From assembly GCA_964437415.1 (NCBI GenBank), contig CAYTGN010000003.1, positions 1-64,000 of the forward strand: a stretch of DNA of 64,000 nt, read 5' to 3'. This DNA comes from CADEDV01 sp964437415. Its GTDB lineage: Bacteria > Bacteroidota > Bacteroidia > Chitinophagales > Chitinophagaceae. The notes below the pieces were generated by a model. It ran no database searches. It was not told the origin of the DNA and was given only the letters and a program-made list of their open reading frames with translations. Shown here one piece after another: positions 16,691 through 23,735 of the stretch (position 1 is its first letter; the number at the start of each line of letters is the position of its first letter). The translations under genes and the position numbers were made by a program.

Positions 16691-17812
16691 ATGCCACCGA
16701 TCCATTGGGAAGAGATCTTGTTGTTTGCGCTGGCCGCCGTAACCGCCATACAGGTTTTTTATTATGCCTGGTTTTTCAGCCGTGTTGCTTTTTTTAAACC
16801 AAAGAAGAAACAACAATCACAGCAGCATCCGGTTTCTGTTATCATCTGTGCAAGAGATGAAGATGAAAAACTGGCCCGCAACCTGCCGGGTGTGCTGGTG
16901 CAAAGCTATCGCAGTTCCTATGAAGTGGTGGCGGTTAATGACAATTCTGTGGATGATTCCAAGTACATTCTGCAGGAGCTGAAAAAAACATTCAAATCAC
17001 TGAATGTAGTGGAGCTGACACAGGAAGCCAAACACATCAGCGGAAAAAAATATCCATTATCCATCGGCATCCGGGAGGCAAAATATGAAGTGCTGCTGCT
17101 CACCGATGCTGATTGTGTGCCTGCCAGTGAGCATTGGGTGGAGAAAATGCAGGATGGGTTTGATGAAAATATTGAGATCGTTTTAGGTTATGGCGCCTAT
17201 CATAAAAGCAAAGGCATACTGAACAAACTCATCCGTTTCGAAACCTTTCATACAGCACTTCAATACCTTTCCTATGCGCTGGCAGGTGTGCCGTATATGG
17301 GAGTGGGACGGAACCTTTCTTATAAAAAAAGTCTTTTCCTGAATAACAAAGGTTTTTCTTCCATCAATCATATTCCCGGGGGTGATGATGATCTTTTTAT
17401 CAACAAGGTGGCCACGAAAAATAACACGGCCGTAGTGATTGATCCTGATGCTATCACCCGTTCCGTTCCCAAAACAACATGGAAGGGGTGGTTGCGGCAA
17501 AAAACAAGACATTACAGCACTGCAAGGTTTTACAAACAGAAGCATAAGTTTTTATTGGGAGCATATTTTGTTACCCAGTTTCTTTTTTATCCGTTGCTGG
17601 CTGCCGTTGCTTTTTTTTATGACTGGCGGTATGCACTGGCGATGTTTGGAATTCGTTTGTTGCTGCAGGCCATCATCTGGCGAAATGCCATGAAGAAAAT
17701 GGGTGAAGCTGATCTATGGCCCTGGTTTTTCTTCTTAGACATATGGATGTTCCTGTATTATATCATCTTTGCCCCTGCCCTGTGGCGCAAACCAAGAGCT
17801 TCGTGGAATTAG
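16691..17812 (+). CDS. Membrane glycosyltransferase, family 2
   Basis: A 373-residue GT-A fold glycosyltransferase that uses a nucleotide sugar. One membrane helix lies at the N-terminus (about 8-30). The GT2 domain follows, with VSVIICARDED, the VNDNSVDDS loop, the metal-binding DAD motif (LLTDADCVP), the GGDDDLF motif that replaces EDxDL, and RQKTRHYS in the place of the QxxRW motif. Two to three membrane helices close the protein (about 285-370). This architecture is common for glycan or lipid glycosylation at the inner membrane; the acceptor is not clear. The next gene, rsmG, begins about 40 bases downstream. Confidence 0.85.
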   Translation: MPPIHWEEILLFALAAVTAIQVFYYAWFFSRVAFFKPKKKQQSQQHPVSVIICARDEDEKLARNLPGVLVQSYRSSYEVVAVNDNSVDDSKYILQELKKTFKSLNVVELTQEAKHISGKKYPLSIGIREAKYEVLLLTDADCVPASEHWVEKMQDGFDENIEIVLGYGAYHKSKGILNKLIRFETFHTALQYLSYALAGVPYMGVGRNLSYKKSLFLNNKGFSSINHIPGGDDDLFINKVATKNNTAVVIDPDAITRSVPKTTWKGWLRQKTRHYSTARFYKQKHKFLLGAYFVTQFLFYPLLAAVAFFYDWRYALAMFGIRLLLQAIIWRNAMKKMGEADLWPWFFFLDIWMFLYYIIFAPALWRKPRASWN

Positions 17813-17849
17813 TCCCAGACCTCTAAAGGGAGTGTTTGAAATCTTAATG

Positions 17850-18479
17850 ATGACTATTGTTTTAAAATATTTTTCTGATTTTACTCCGCAGCAGCTTGAT
17901 CAATTGCAAAAGCTGGAAGGATTATATAAGGAGTGGAACGAAAAGATCAATGTCATTTCACGAAAAGACATTGACAGCTTATATGAAAAACATGTGTTGC
18001 ACTCCCTGGGCATTGCTGCGGTATTCCAATTCCCCGATGGCGCCGAAGTGGTGGACCTGGGAACAGGTGGTGGTTTTCCCGGTGTACCGCTGGCTATCTT
18101 TTTTCCCAACGTAAAGTTTCACCTGGTTGACAGCATCGCCAAAAAACTGAAAGTGGTGGAAGCTGTTGCTGAAGGTGCAGGAATAAAAAATATCACTACA
18201 CAGCATAGCCGTATCGAAGACATTAAGAACCGAAAGTTTGATTATGTAGTGTCAAGAGCCGTGGCCCCACTGCAAGACCTGTGGCGATGGAGCAAACCTC
18301 TGTTGAAAACCAAGCCCCTCACCGATTCTGCTTTTCAGCCGGGGCTGGTTTGCCTGAAAGGTGGCGACCTGGCCAAAGAAATACAGGAAAGCGGCGTGAA
18401 ACCCCGTATAATGGAAATAAGTGATCTGTTTAAGGAAGAATTCTTCAGGGAAAAATATATTCTTTACGTTCCCCGCTGA
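17850..18479 (+). CDS. rsmG: 16S rRNA m7G527 methyltransferase RsmG
   Basis: A 209-residue SAM-dependent methyltransferase that methylates G527 of 16S rRNA. The SAM-binding motif VVDLGTGGGFPGVPLAI (about residues 68-84) is the classic GidB signature. It is preceded by KINVISRKDIDSLYEKHVLHSL and followed by SRAVAPL. I chose the second of two adjacent ATGs (17847 and 17850), which gives MTIVLKYFSDFTPQQ; longer starts enter the previous gene. It is probably co-transcribed with the glycosyltransferase. Confidence 0.93.
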   Translation: MTIVLKYFSDFTPQQLDQLQKLEGLYKEWNEKINVISRKDIDSLYEKHVLHSLGIAAVFQFPDGAEVVDLGTGGGFPGVPLAIFFPNVKFHLVDSIAKKLKVVEAVAEGAGIKNITTQHSRIEDIKNRKFDYVVSRAVAPLQDLWRWSKPLLKTKPLTDSAFQPGLVCLKGGDLAKEIQESGVKPRIMEISDLFKEEFFREKYILYVPR

Positions 18480-18485
18480 TAAAAA

Positions 18486-18532
18486 ATACCACTAAGTGGT
18501 ATTGGCTGTTCTTGCCGGAAACCTCAACTTTG
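18486..18532 (+). promoter_or_regulatory. Palindrome plus -7 element upstream of RR2
   Basis: The inverted repeat ATACCACTAAGTGGTAT (18486-18502, 7-base arms) is followed by exactly 22 bases and then CAACTTTG (18525-18532), a 7 of 8 match to TAnnTTTG. The RR2 ATG begins four bases later. TTG at 18502-18504 could serve as a -33 box. The half-sites resemble the 7-base NarL heptamer arrangement. Confidence 0.65.
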
Positions 18533-18536
18533 CCGG

Positions 18537-19175
18537 ATGAGGCCGATTTCCGTTTGCATAGTAGATGACAACAAGGAATTGCGTAATGCGCTGGAAGAAA
18601 TCATCAGCATGTCTGAAGGGTATAAGTGTGTGGGTACAATTGCCAGCGGTGATGATGCCATCCGTCAAATCCCTTTGCTGAAACCTGATGTGGTGCTGAT
18701 GGATATTAACCTGGGCAGTGAAGAAAGTGGTATTGATTGTGTGCGGGCCCTGAAACCAAGAGTGCCAGGCACCAATTTTATGATGTGCACCGTGTATGAG
18801 GAAGATGAAAAAATATTTGAAGCCCTGAGTGCAGGCGCCAGCGGATATATTCTCAAAAAAACAGCACCCACCCGGATGCTGGAAGCTATCAAAGACCTGT
18901 ATGAAGGCGGCTCGCCGATGAGTAGCCAAATTGCCCGGAAAGTGGTAGCAGCATTTATCAATAAGCCCCCTGCTGCTGGTGACACTGATCTTGAAAACCT
19001 CACCAAAAGAGAAAGAGAGATCCTAGAACTTCTTTCTAAAGGAATGATGTATAAAGAAATCGCTGCGGCACTCAATCTTGCCCATGACACCATCCGCAAA
19101 CATGTATATCATGTATATGAAAAATTGCATGTGAGCAATCGGGTGGAAGCCGTCAACAAATACTTCGGACGCTAA
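18537..19175 (+). CDS. Orphan NarL/FixJ-type response regulator (RR2)
   Basis: A 212-residue response regulator. The receiver domain has the acidic pair in CIVDDNKE, the phosphorylated Asp in VVLMDINLG (about residue 56) and the conserved Lys in GYILKKT. The C-terminal LuxR-type helix-turn-helix begins LTKREREILELLSKGMMYKEIA. It is clearly a paralogue of RR1 (shared DEKIF..AGASGY.LK and GG.PMS blocks) but has no kinase gene nearby. Palindromes of one sequence type lie on both sides of the gene, each exactly 22 bases before a -7 element, so it probably controls itself and the small transcript downstream. Confidence 0.92.
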   Translation: MRPISVCIVDDNKELRNALEEIISMSEGYKCVGTIASGDDAIRQIPLLKPDVVLMDINLGSEESGIDCVRALKPRVPGTNFMMCTVYEEDEKIFEALSAGASGYILKKTAPTRMLEAIKDLYEGGSPMSSQIARKVVAAFINKPPAAGDTDLENLTKREREILELLSKGMMYKEIAAALNLAHDTIRKHVYHVYEKLHVSNRVEAVNKYFGR

Positions 19176-19214
19176 CGTCTGTTATTCAGCCTTTTCTGAT
19201 GCAATAGGGGAAAA

Positions 19215-19262
19215 ATACCACAAAAGTGGTATAGGCCGGTATGTTAAGCCCTGCTACCTTCG
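19215..19262 (+). promoter_or_regulatory. Palindrome plus -7 element of a putative small RNA
   Basis: ATACCACAAAAGTGGTAT (19215-19232) has the same arms as the site before RR2. Exactly 22 bases later lies TACCTTCG (19255-19262), a 7 of 8 match to TAnnTTTG. No protein gene follows on the plus strand. Confidence 0.6.
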
Positions 19263-19266
19263 TTAC

Positions 19267-19406
19267 GGCTTTAGGAAAATCAACACCTGAGTGCACTAAG
19301 CCAATAACCATTACCTTACTTCGCTCCCATGATAAGCAGTCGTTGATAATGAGGGGCCCTAATCAAAACAAAACCATCAGCTATGTGCAGATGGTTTTAT
19401 TTTTTT
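19267..19406 (+). ncRNA. Putative RR2-controlled small RNA
   Basis: From the predicted start (about five bases after the -7 element) to the terminator is about 140 bases. The 5' end can form a stem, GGCTTTAG (19267-19274) with CTAAGCC (19296-19302), with one bulged base. An unpaired middle follows, and the 3' end is an intrinsic terminator hairpin. The only reading frames inside are a few codons long, or run on into the antisense of the next gene without family features. No Rfam family is recognised. Existence is inferred from the promoter, terminator and structure together. Confidence 0.45.
19370..19406 (+). terminator. Intrinsic terminator of the putative small RNA
   Basis: A perfect 9-base stem, AAAACCATC (19370-19378) and GATGGTTTT (19390-19398), is followed by ATTTTTTTAT on the plus strand. 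The minus strand is also T-rich after the stem, so it may serve the converging M1 peptidase gene too. Confidence 0.75.
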
Positions 19407-19422
19407 ATACACCCTTAAAAAA

Positions 19423-21276
19423 TTACCAGCGGAGTTCCAGCTTGTTATTTCTTCTTTCCATATCAGCCATCCGCTGCGAGGGATCAATCTCAGCAATGAC
19501 AAGATCCGTGAGTTTGCGGTCTGTTTCGATGATATAAGTGGGGTGTGTCCATTTCCAGGCATCATATACTTTTCGGAGAATAGTATCTTCCGCAGGTTTG
19601 GCGCCATACATCAGGTTCATCGGAACATAATGTGTTTCTTTTGAGCCATCCTTAAAAGTCAGTTGCAGGTCAACCGGCATAGGCATCAATCCCTGGCGGC
19701 TTAGCCGCACTTTTGTCTTTCCGGCTTCTTCCCACAAACTGTCAATGGCATAATCAATGGTTTTGGTAGAATAGACCCAATATTCTTTGTACCAGTCGAG
19801 TTCAATGCCACTAACTTTTTCTGCCAGCCGAACAAGATCATGAACTGTAGGGTGTTTGAACTTCCATTGGCGGTAATACTCCAGCAATATTTTATCTCTT
19901 ACATCAGCGCCTACGATATATCCTAACTGCTCCATGAAAACAGCGCCTTTTGAATAAGCAGCGGCTCCGTAGGCATAGTTGGTATTGAAATGATCTGCAT
20001 GAGTGGTGAGAGGTTCCTCTTTGCCGCTGCGGGCAAGATTATAATAACCATTATAATTTCCTGATTGCTGAAAACCCCCGGTTTCGTTATTTAAAAATGC
20101 CGTTACCCTGTCTTCCGCATAGCTGGTAAACCCTTCATCCATCCAGGCATACAATGATTCATTGGTGGCCAGCACACCATGATACCAGTTGTGCAACCAT
20201 TCATGCAGCCAGGCGCCGGGGCCTGCCAGCAGGGTTGCCATGGCATATTCCATTCCGCCATCACCACCATGAATGAAAGTGTATTGCTTATAAGAATAAG
20301 GACCGAATGTTTTTTCCATAAAAGGAAGTGCTTTCTCTGCATCATCCAGAATCTTCTCCCATCTTGGGTCAGGCTCTGCTGATTTATACAACAAATGAAG
20401 AGTGAGGTCTTTTCTTACTTTACGGGTAAGGTGGCGATACTCCGGGTCGGCAGCCCACATAAAATCATGCACATTGGGCGCCACAAAATGCCAGGTGAGC
20501 TTTTCCGTTGCCGGGCGGTTCACCTTCACTCCTGTTTCTTCATACCCATAACCAATTTGACTGGCGTTTTGCAAATAGCCAGTGCCGCCAATGATATAGT
20601 TTTTGTCAATGCTGATTTTCACTTCAAAATCGCCCCACACTCCGTAAAACTCCCGGCCTACATATGGAGTCGGGTGCCAGCCATCATAATCATACTGACA
20701 CATTTTCGGATACCACTGGCTCATGGAGTAGCGAACCTTTGTATTGGGGTTATCTCTTCCGCTGCGGCGGATCTGCAAAGGCACCTGTGCATCAAACTCC
20801 ATATCAAACACCACTTTGGTTTTGGGCAAAATGGGTTTGCTGAGTTTCACTTCCAGTATGGTCTCCTCAACTTTGTAGTTCTGCACCACGCCATTCATCT
20901 TCAGGGAAAGGATTTTCTGATACCCGATCTCATCAGGTTTCAGGTTGGCGATCCGATCCCTCACCCGCTGGTCCCAGTCCACCACAGGATTGCCGTTTCT
21001 ATCATTCCTGAGTGCAACTGTACCTTGCCTCCGGCTTCTTGCATCCATCATGCTGCCGGGTTGAAAAGCATTGAAATAAAGATGGTAATATACTTTGGTG
21101 AGAGTGTCGGGAGAGTTGTTCCAATATTCTAATTTTTGCTTGCCGGTGAACCGGTTGGTCTGCACATTCATATCAATATCCATCACATATTTTACCTTTT
21201 GCTGCCAGCGGTCAGGCTGGGCAATGAGAGAAAGAACACTACAATGCAGGACAAGCAAACAGCTAAACTTCTTCAT
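19423..21276 (-). CDS. Exported M1 family metallopeptidase
   Basis: A 617-residue zinc aminopeptidase-like enzyme with a signal peptide (MKKFSCLLVLHCSVLSLIAQ). The zinc site is complete: HEWLH, then the third ligand Glu in MDEGFTSYAE, 19 residues after the second His. The exopeptidase motif GxMEN is altered to GGMEYAM, as in many bacterial members. The N-terminal beta-saddle domain covers about residues 25-230. I placed the start at the methionine that opens the signal peptide; a longer frame (to 21363) adds a non-signal-like stretch. It probably digests peptides in the periplasm or at the surface. Confidence 0.9.
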   Translation of the reverse strand: MKKFSCLLVLHCSVLSLIAQPDRWQQKVKYVMDIDMNVQTNRFTGKQKLEYWNNSPDTLTKVYYHLYFNAFQPGSMMDARSRRQGTVALRNDRNGNPVVDWDQRVRDRIANLKPDEIGYQKILSLKMNGVVQNYKVEETILEVKLSKPILPKTKVVFDMEFDAQVPLQIRRSGRDNPNTKVRYSMSQWYPKMCQYDYDGWHPTPYVGREFYGVWGDFEVKISIDKNYIIGGTGYLQNASQIGYGYEETGVKVNRPATEKLTWHFVAPNVHDFMWAADPEYRHLTRKVRKDLTLHLLYKSAEPDPRWEKILDDAEKALPFMEKTFGPYSYKQYTFIHGGDGGMEYAMATLLAGPGAWLHEWLHNWYHGVLATNESLYAWMDEGFTSYAEDRVTAFLNNETGGFQQSGNYNGYYNLARSGKEEPLTTHADHFNTNYAYGAAAYSKGAVFMEQLGYIVGADVRDKILLEYYRQWKFKHPTVHDLVRLAEKVSGIELDWYKEYWVYSTKTIDYAIDSLWEEAGKTKVRLSRQGLMPMPVDLQLTFKDGSKETHYVPMNLMYGAKPAEDTILRKVYDAWKWTHPTYIIETDRKLTDLVIAEIDPSQRMADMERRNNKLELRW

Positions 21277-21390
21277 GGGCGCAGGGTTGTTTAACAAGGT
21301 AAAGTCGCAAAAATCGGTAAAGAGGTTGTTATCCAAAAAATAAATATGGCGGATGGTTAGCACCCGGCATATCGGTTATAACAAATTAAA

Positions 21391-21831
21391 TTAAAGTGTG
21401 ATAGCTTCTCTCAGCAGGCGGCCGGATTTATTGAAGAAGAGATATTTCTTCTGAACATCACTTTTGCGGACCCTGAACCTGTATTGTTCACTGCCGCCGG
21501 GTAAATACAGCACCGCTGTTTCCGTTACTTCCCAGTCGGCAAATTTGCTTTTTTCAAACCCGTCTTTCACCTCTTCGGCCAGCTTTTCAAAGTCCAAATC
21601 TTTCTCTGTTCCTTTCCACAGGCCTTTGTTCGTGTAAGTGGCCATCATCTTCTCCCCTTTCCAGGTAAAATGCACTTCCACTTTCAGCAACTGGTCTTTG
21701 AAGTCCACATCTTCGGCAGAAGGATACTGGTTGGCAAATGTTTCTTCCACTATTTTCGGAATTTCCCTCACCTGCGCCATAGCCGTTACACCGAGCAGGA
21801 TGGTAACGGCAGCGATCACTATTCTTTTCAT
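21391..21831 (-). CDS. Exported PepSY-like (DUF2874) protein
   Basis: A 146-residue secreted protein with a signal peptide (MKRIVIAAVTILLGVTAMAQ). It then has a repeated beta-alpha layout (VEETFANQYPSAEDVDF; KSKFADWEVTETAVLYLPG) typical of the PepSY-like putative beta-lactamase-inhibitor family that is common in Bacteroidota. The function of these proteins is not established. CAACTTTG at 21852-21845 is a likely -7 element. It lies between rsmI and the M1 peptidase gene on the same strand. Confidence 0.75.
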   Translation of the reverse strand: MKRIVIAAVTILLGVTAMAQVREIPKIVEETFANQYPSAEDVDFKDQLLKVEVHFTWKGEKMMATYTNKGLWKGTEKDLDFEKLAEEVKDGFEKSKFADWEVTETAVLYLPGGSEQYRFRVRKSDVQKKYLFFNKSGRLLREAITL

Positions 21832-21895
21832 ATCAGATTTTTTGCAAAGTTGAGAAAGCCAGTCAAAATATTATGCCAAAATCCTGGAAGTATAT

Positions 21896-22561
21896 TTATG
21901 CAAGACCTGCCAGCACAATAACGATCTCGCCTTTTACTGTTTTGTTTTTGAAATGATCACACAGCTCCCGCAGTGTTCCTCTTTTGTTTTCTTCAAACAT
22001 TTTAGTGAGTTCCCGGCTGACGGAACATTGTCTTTCTTCACCAAAATAAGTGATGAACTCTTCCAGGGTTTTCAGCAACCGAACAGGTGATTCATAAAAG
22101 ATCATGGTCCTTTCTTCGGTGGCCAGTTGTTTCAGCAGCGTTTGCCTTCCTTTTTTGAGAGGTAAAAATCCTTCAAAGCAAAAACGATTGCAGGGAATTC
22201 CGCTGTTGACAAGAGCGGGAACAAACGCTGTGGCGCCAGGCAAGCATTCCACCGCTATTCCCACTTTGATACATTCCCTTACCAATAAAAAAGCAGGGTC
22301 TGAAATGCCGGGTGTGCCGGCATCGGTGACCACTGCCATTTTCTTTCCTTCCAGAAGCTGATTCACCAAATGCTGCAGCACTTTGTGCTCATTATGCTGG
22401 TGATAGGGAGAAAGCGGTTTGACAATCTGGTAATGATTCAGGAGGTTTGCTGTGTTCCGGGTGTCTTCAGCGAGGATCAGGTCCACCTCTTTCAGCACTT
22501 CCAAAGCCCGGAGTGTGATGTCTTTGAGATTGCCGATGGGTGTGGGAACGAGATAAAGCAT
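21896..22561 (-). CDS. rsmI: 16S rRNA 2'-O-methyltransferase RsmI
   Basis: A 221-residue tetrapyrrole-methylase-fold enzyme that 2'-O-methylates C1402 of 16S rRNA. The signature runs LYLVPTPIGNLKDITLRAL at the start, AEDTRNTANLL, VVTDAGTPGISDPA and LPGATAFVPALVNSG. It lacks the C-terminal extension of the 286-residue E. coli protein, as usual for shorter Bacteroidota forms. It lies downstream of purS, separated by a short-word inverted repeat. Confidence 0.95.
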   Translation of the reverse strand: MLYLVPTPIGNLKDITLRALEVLKEVDLILAEDTRNTANLLNHYQIVKPLSPYHQHNEHKVLQHLVNQLLEGKKMAVVTDAGTPGISDPAFLLVRECIKVGIAVECLPGATAFVPALVNSGIPCNRFCFEGFLPLKKGRQTLLKQLATEERTMIFYESPVRLLKTLEEFITYFGEERQCSVSRELTKMFEENKRGTLRELCDHFKNKTVKGEIVIVLAGLA

Positions 22562-22562
22562 A

Positions 22563-22629
22563 GTTGATAAGCTGATATGTTTGAAAGTTGATAAGTATGG
22601 TTTCCCTTGTCAACTTATCAACCTGTCAA
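22563..22629. repeat. Intergenic short-word inverted repeat (GTTGATAAG type)
   Basis: GTTGATAAG (22587-22595) and CTTATCAAC (22614-22622) form a perfect 9-base inverted repeat. Further copies of the words flank it (AGTTGATAAG at 22562, TTGAAAGTTG, CCTGTCAAC). It fills the gap between purS and rsmI completely. The words resemble those inside rsmE. Confidence 0.7.
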
Positions 22630-22875
22630 CTAATTAACCGAAACTTCAAAGTATTCCATCACCGGGTTAGCCAATAATTTCTTACTGGCTTCTTCTGCGA
22701 TCTGTTTGGCTTTGTCGGGTGTGTCAGCATTCACCTGCAGGGTAATATTTTTGCCGACACGAACATCTTCCACGCCATCGAGACCAAGGTTTTGCAAGCC
22801 ACCCATCACCGCTTTTCCCTGGGGATCGAGTAATTCTTTCAGCGGCATCACTTTTATCTGAACTGTATAGGTCAT
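22630..22875 (-). CDS. purS: Phosphoribosylformylglycinamidine synthase subunit PurS
   Basis: An 81-residue protein that forms the small bridging subunit of the three-part FGAM synthase (PurS, PurQ, PurL) of purine synthesis. It shows the family pattern: a first strand YTVQIKVMPLKELLDPQGKAV, then LGLDGVEDVRVGKNI and the C-terminal LLANPVMEYFEV. I chose the ATG at 22875, which gives MTYTVQIKV, because it overlaps the pssA stop codon as ATGA. The usual partners purQ and purL are not in the window; translation is instead coupled to a phospholipid gene. Confidence 0.92.
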   Translation of the reverse strand: MTYTVQIKVMPLKELLDPQGKAVMGGLQNLGLDGVEDVRVGKNITLQVNADTPDKAKQIAEEASKKLLANPVMEYFEVSVN

Positions 22876-23636
22876 GCTGTTTTGTTTTTGAAGAACAAAG
22901 ATACCAAAACATAGGCGATGAAAATAACCGGAACAGCCAGCCATTTCAAAAGAAGTATGGCCACAATAGCAACCAGTAGCAAAAGATATTTGGGTAAATT
23001 GTTTTTGATGCTAAAATCCCTGAATTTAAAACTCAGCATCGGCCAGTCAGATACCATCAGGTAAGACAATGCCGCAATGATCCCATACAATATCCATTTT
23101 CCCAGCAGAATATTCGTCACCCATTCTTCCTGCACATGCCAGTAAATAAGCGGAAATGAAGCAACCAATAGTCCAACAGCCGGTGTAGGCACTCCCCTGA
23201 AACCATAATCCTGTTTGGTGTCAATATTAAACTTGGCCAGTCGCCATGCCGCCGCACAGGAAAGAACAAAAGCCGGCACCAGCCAGATGATGGATGCATC
23301 AAGGCCATCTTCCTGCCGGGCCATACTCAGCCGGAGAAACTGGAAAAGGATCAGTCCCGGCGCCACCCCAAAACTCACCACATCAGCGAGTGAATCAAGT
23401 TGCTTTCCCATTTCTGAGGTGGCTTTGAATAACCTGGCTACAAATCCATCAAGAAAATCAACAACAGCCGCCAGCCCGATGAACAAAGAGGCCATCCAAA
23501 TTTTTTCCGGCAAAATGAGCAATTGGGTTCCATTTGTGTCGGTAATGATCTCAATGCCGTTTTGTAAAACGAATACAATGGCGATGCAGCCGAAGAAAAG
23601 GTTGAGAAGGGTGAAAAGGTTGGGGATTTGCTTCAT
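22872..23636 (-). CDS. pssA: CDP-diacylglycerol-serine O-phosphatidyltransferase
   Basis: A 254-residue integral membrane enzyme that makes phosphatidylserine from CDP-diacylglycerol and serine, the first step to phosphatidylethanolamine. The CDP-alcohol phosphotransferase motif DGx2ARx8Gx3Dx3D is complete (DGFVARLFKATSEMGKQLDS then LAD, about residues 63-86). About seven hydrophobic segments follow the family layout. I chose the start MKQIPNLFTLLNLF; five extra residues upstream come from repeat DNA. Its stop overlaps the purS start by four bases. Confidence 0.93.
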   Translation of the reverse strand: MKQIPNLFTLLNLFFGCIAIVFVLQNGIEIITDTNGTQLLILPEKIWMASLFIGLAAVVDFLDGFVARLFKATSEMGKQLDSLADVVSFGVAPGLILFQFLRLSMARQEDGLDASIIWLVPAFVLSCAAAWRLAKFNIDTKQDYGFRGVPTPAVGLLVASFPLIYWHVQEEWVTNILLGKWILYGIIAALSYLMVSDWPMLSFKFRDFSIKNNLPKYLLLLVAIVAILLLKWLAVPVIFIAYVLVSLFFKNKTA

Positions 23637-23649
23637 GTTTGTTAGGTTC

Positions 23650-23731
23650 ATGGTTCATGGCTCATGGTTAATAGCCCTCAATCGTACAATAATAGTAAAA
23701 CGCTATGAACTATTAACCATGAACTATGAAC
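23650..23731. repeat. Intergenic short-word inverted repeat (TCATGGTTAATAG type)
   Basis: TCATGGTTAATAG (23662-23674) and CTATTAACCATGA (23710-23722) form a perfect 13-base inverted repeat with a 35-base loop. Tandem variants of the same words flank it (GGTTCATGGTTCATGG; GAACTATGAAC). It fills the gap between the aminopeptidase gene and pssA. Confidence 0.8.
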
Positions 23732-23735
23732 ATTC

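Noticed and set aside
19241..19537. A 98-codon frame covering the putative small RNA
   Set aside because: It runs through the terminator hairpin and then antisense to the M1 peptidase gene, with no domain; its ATG lies before the predicted transcript start.
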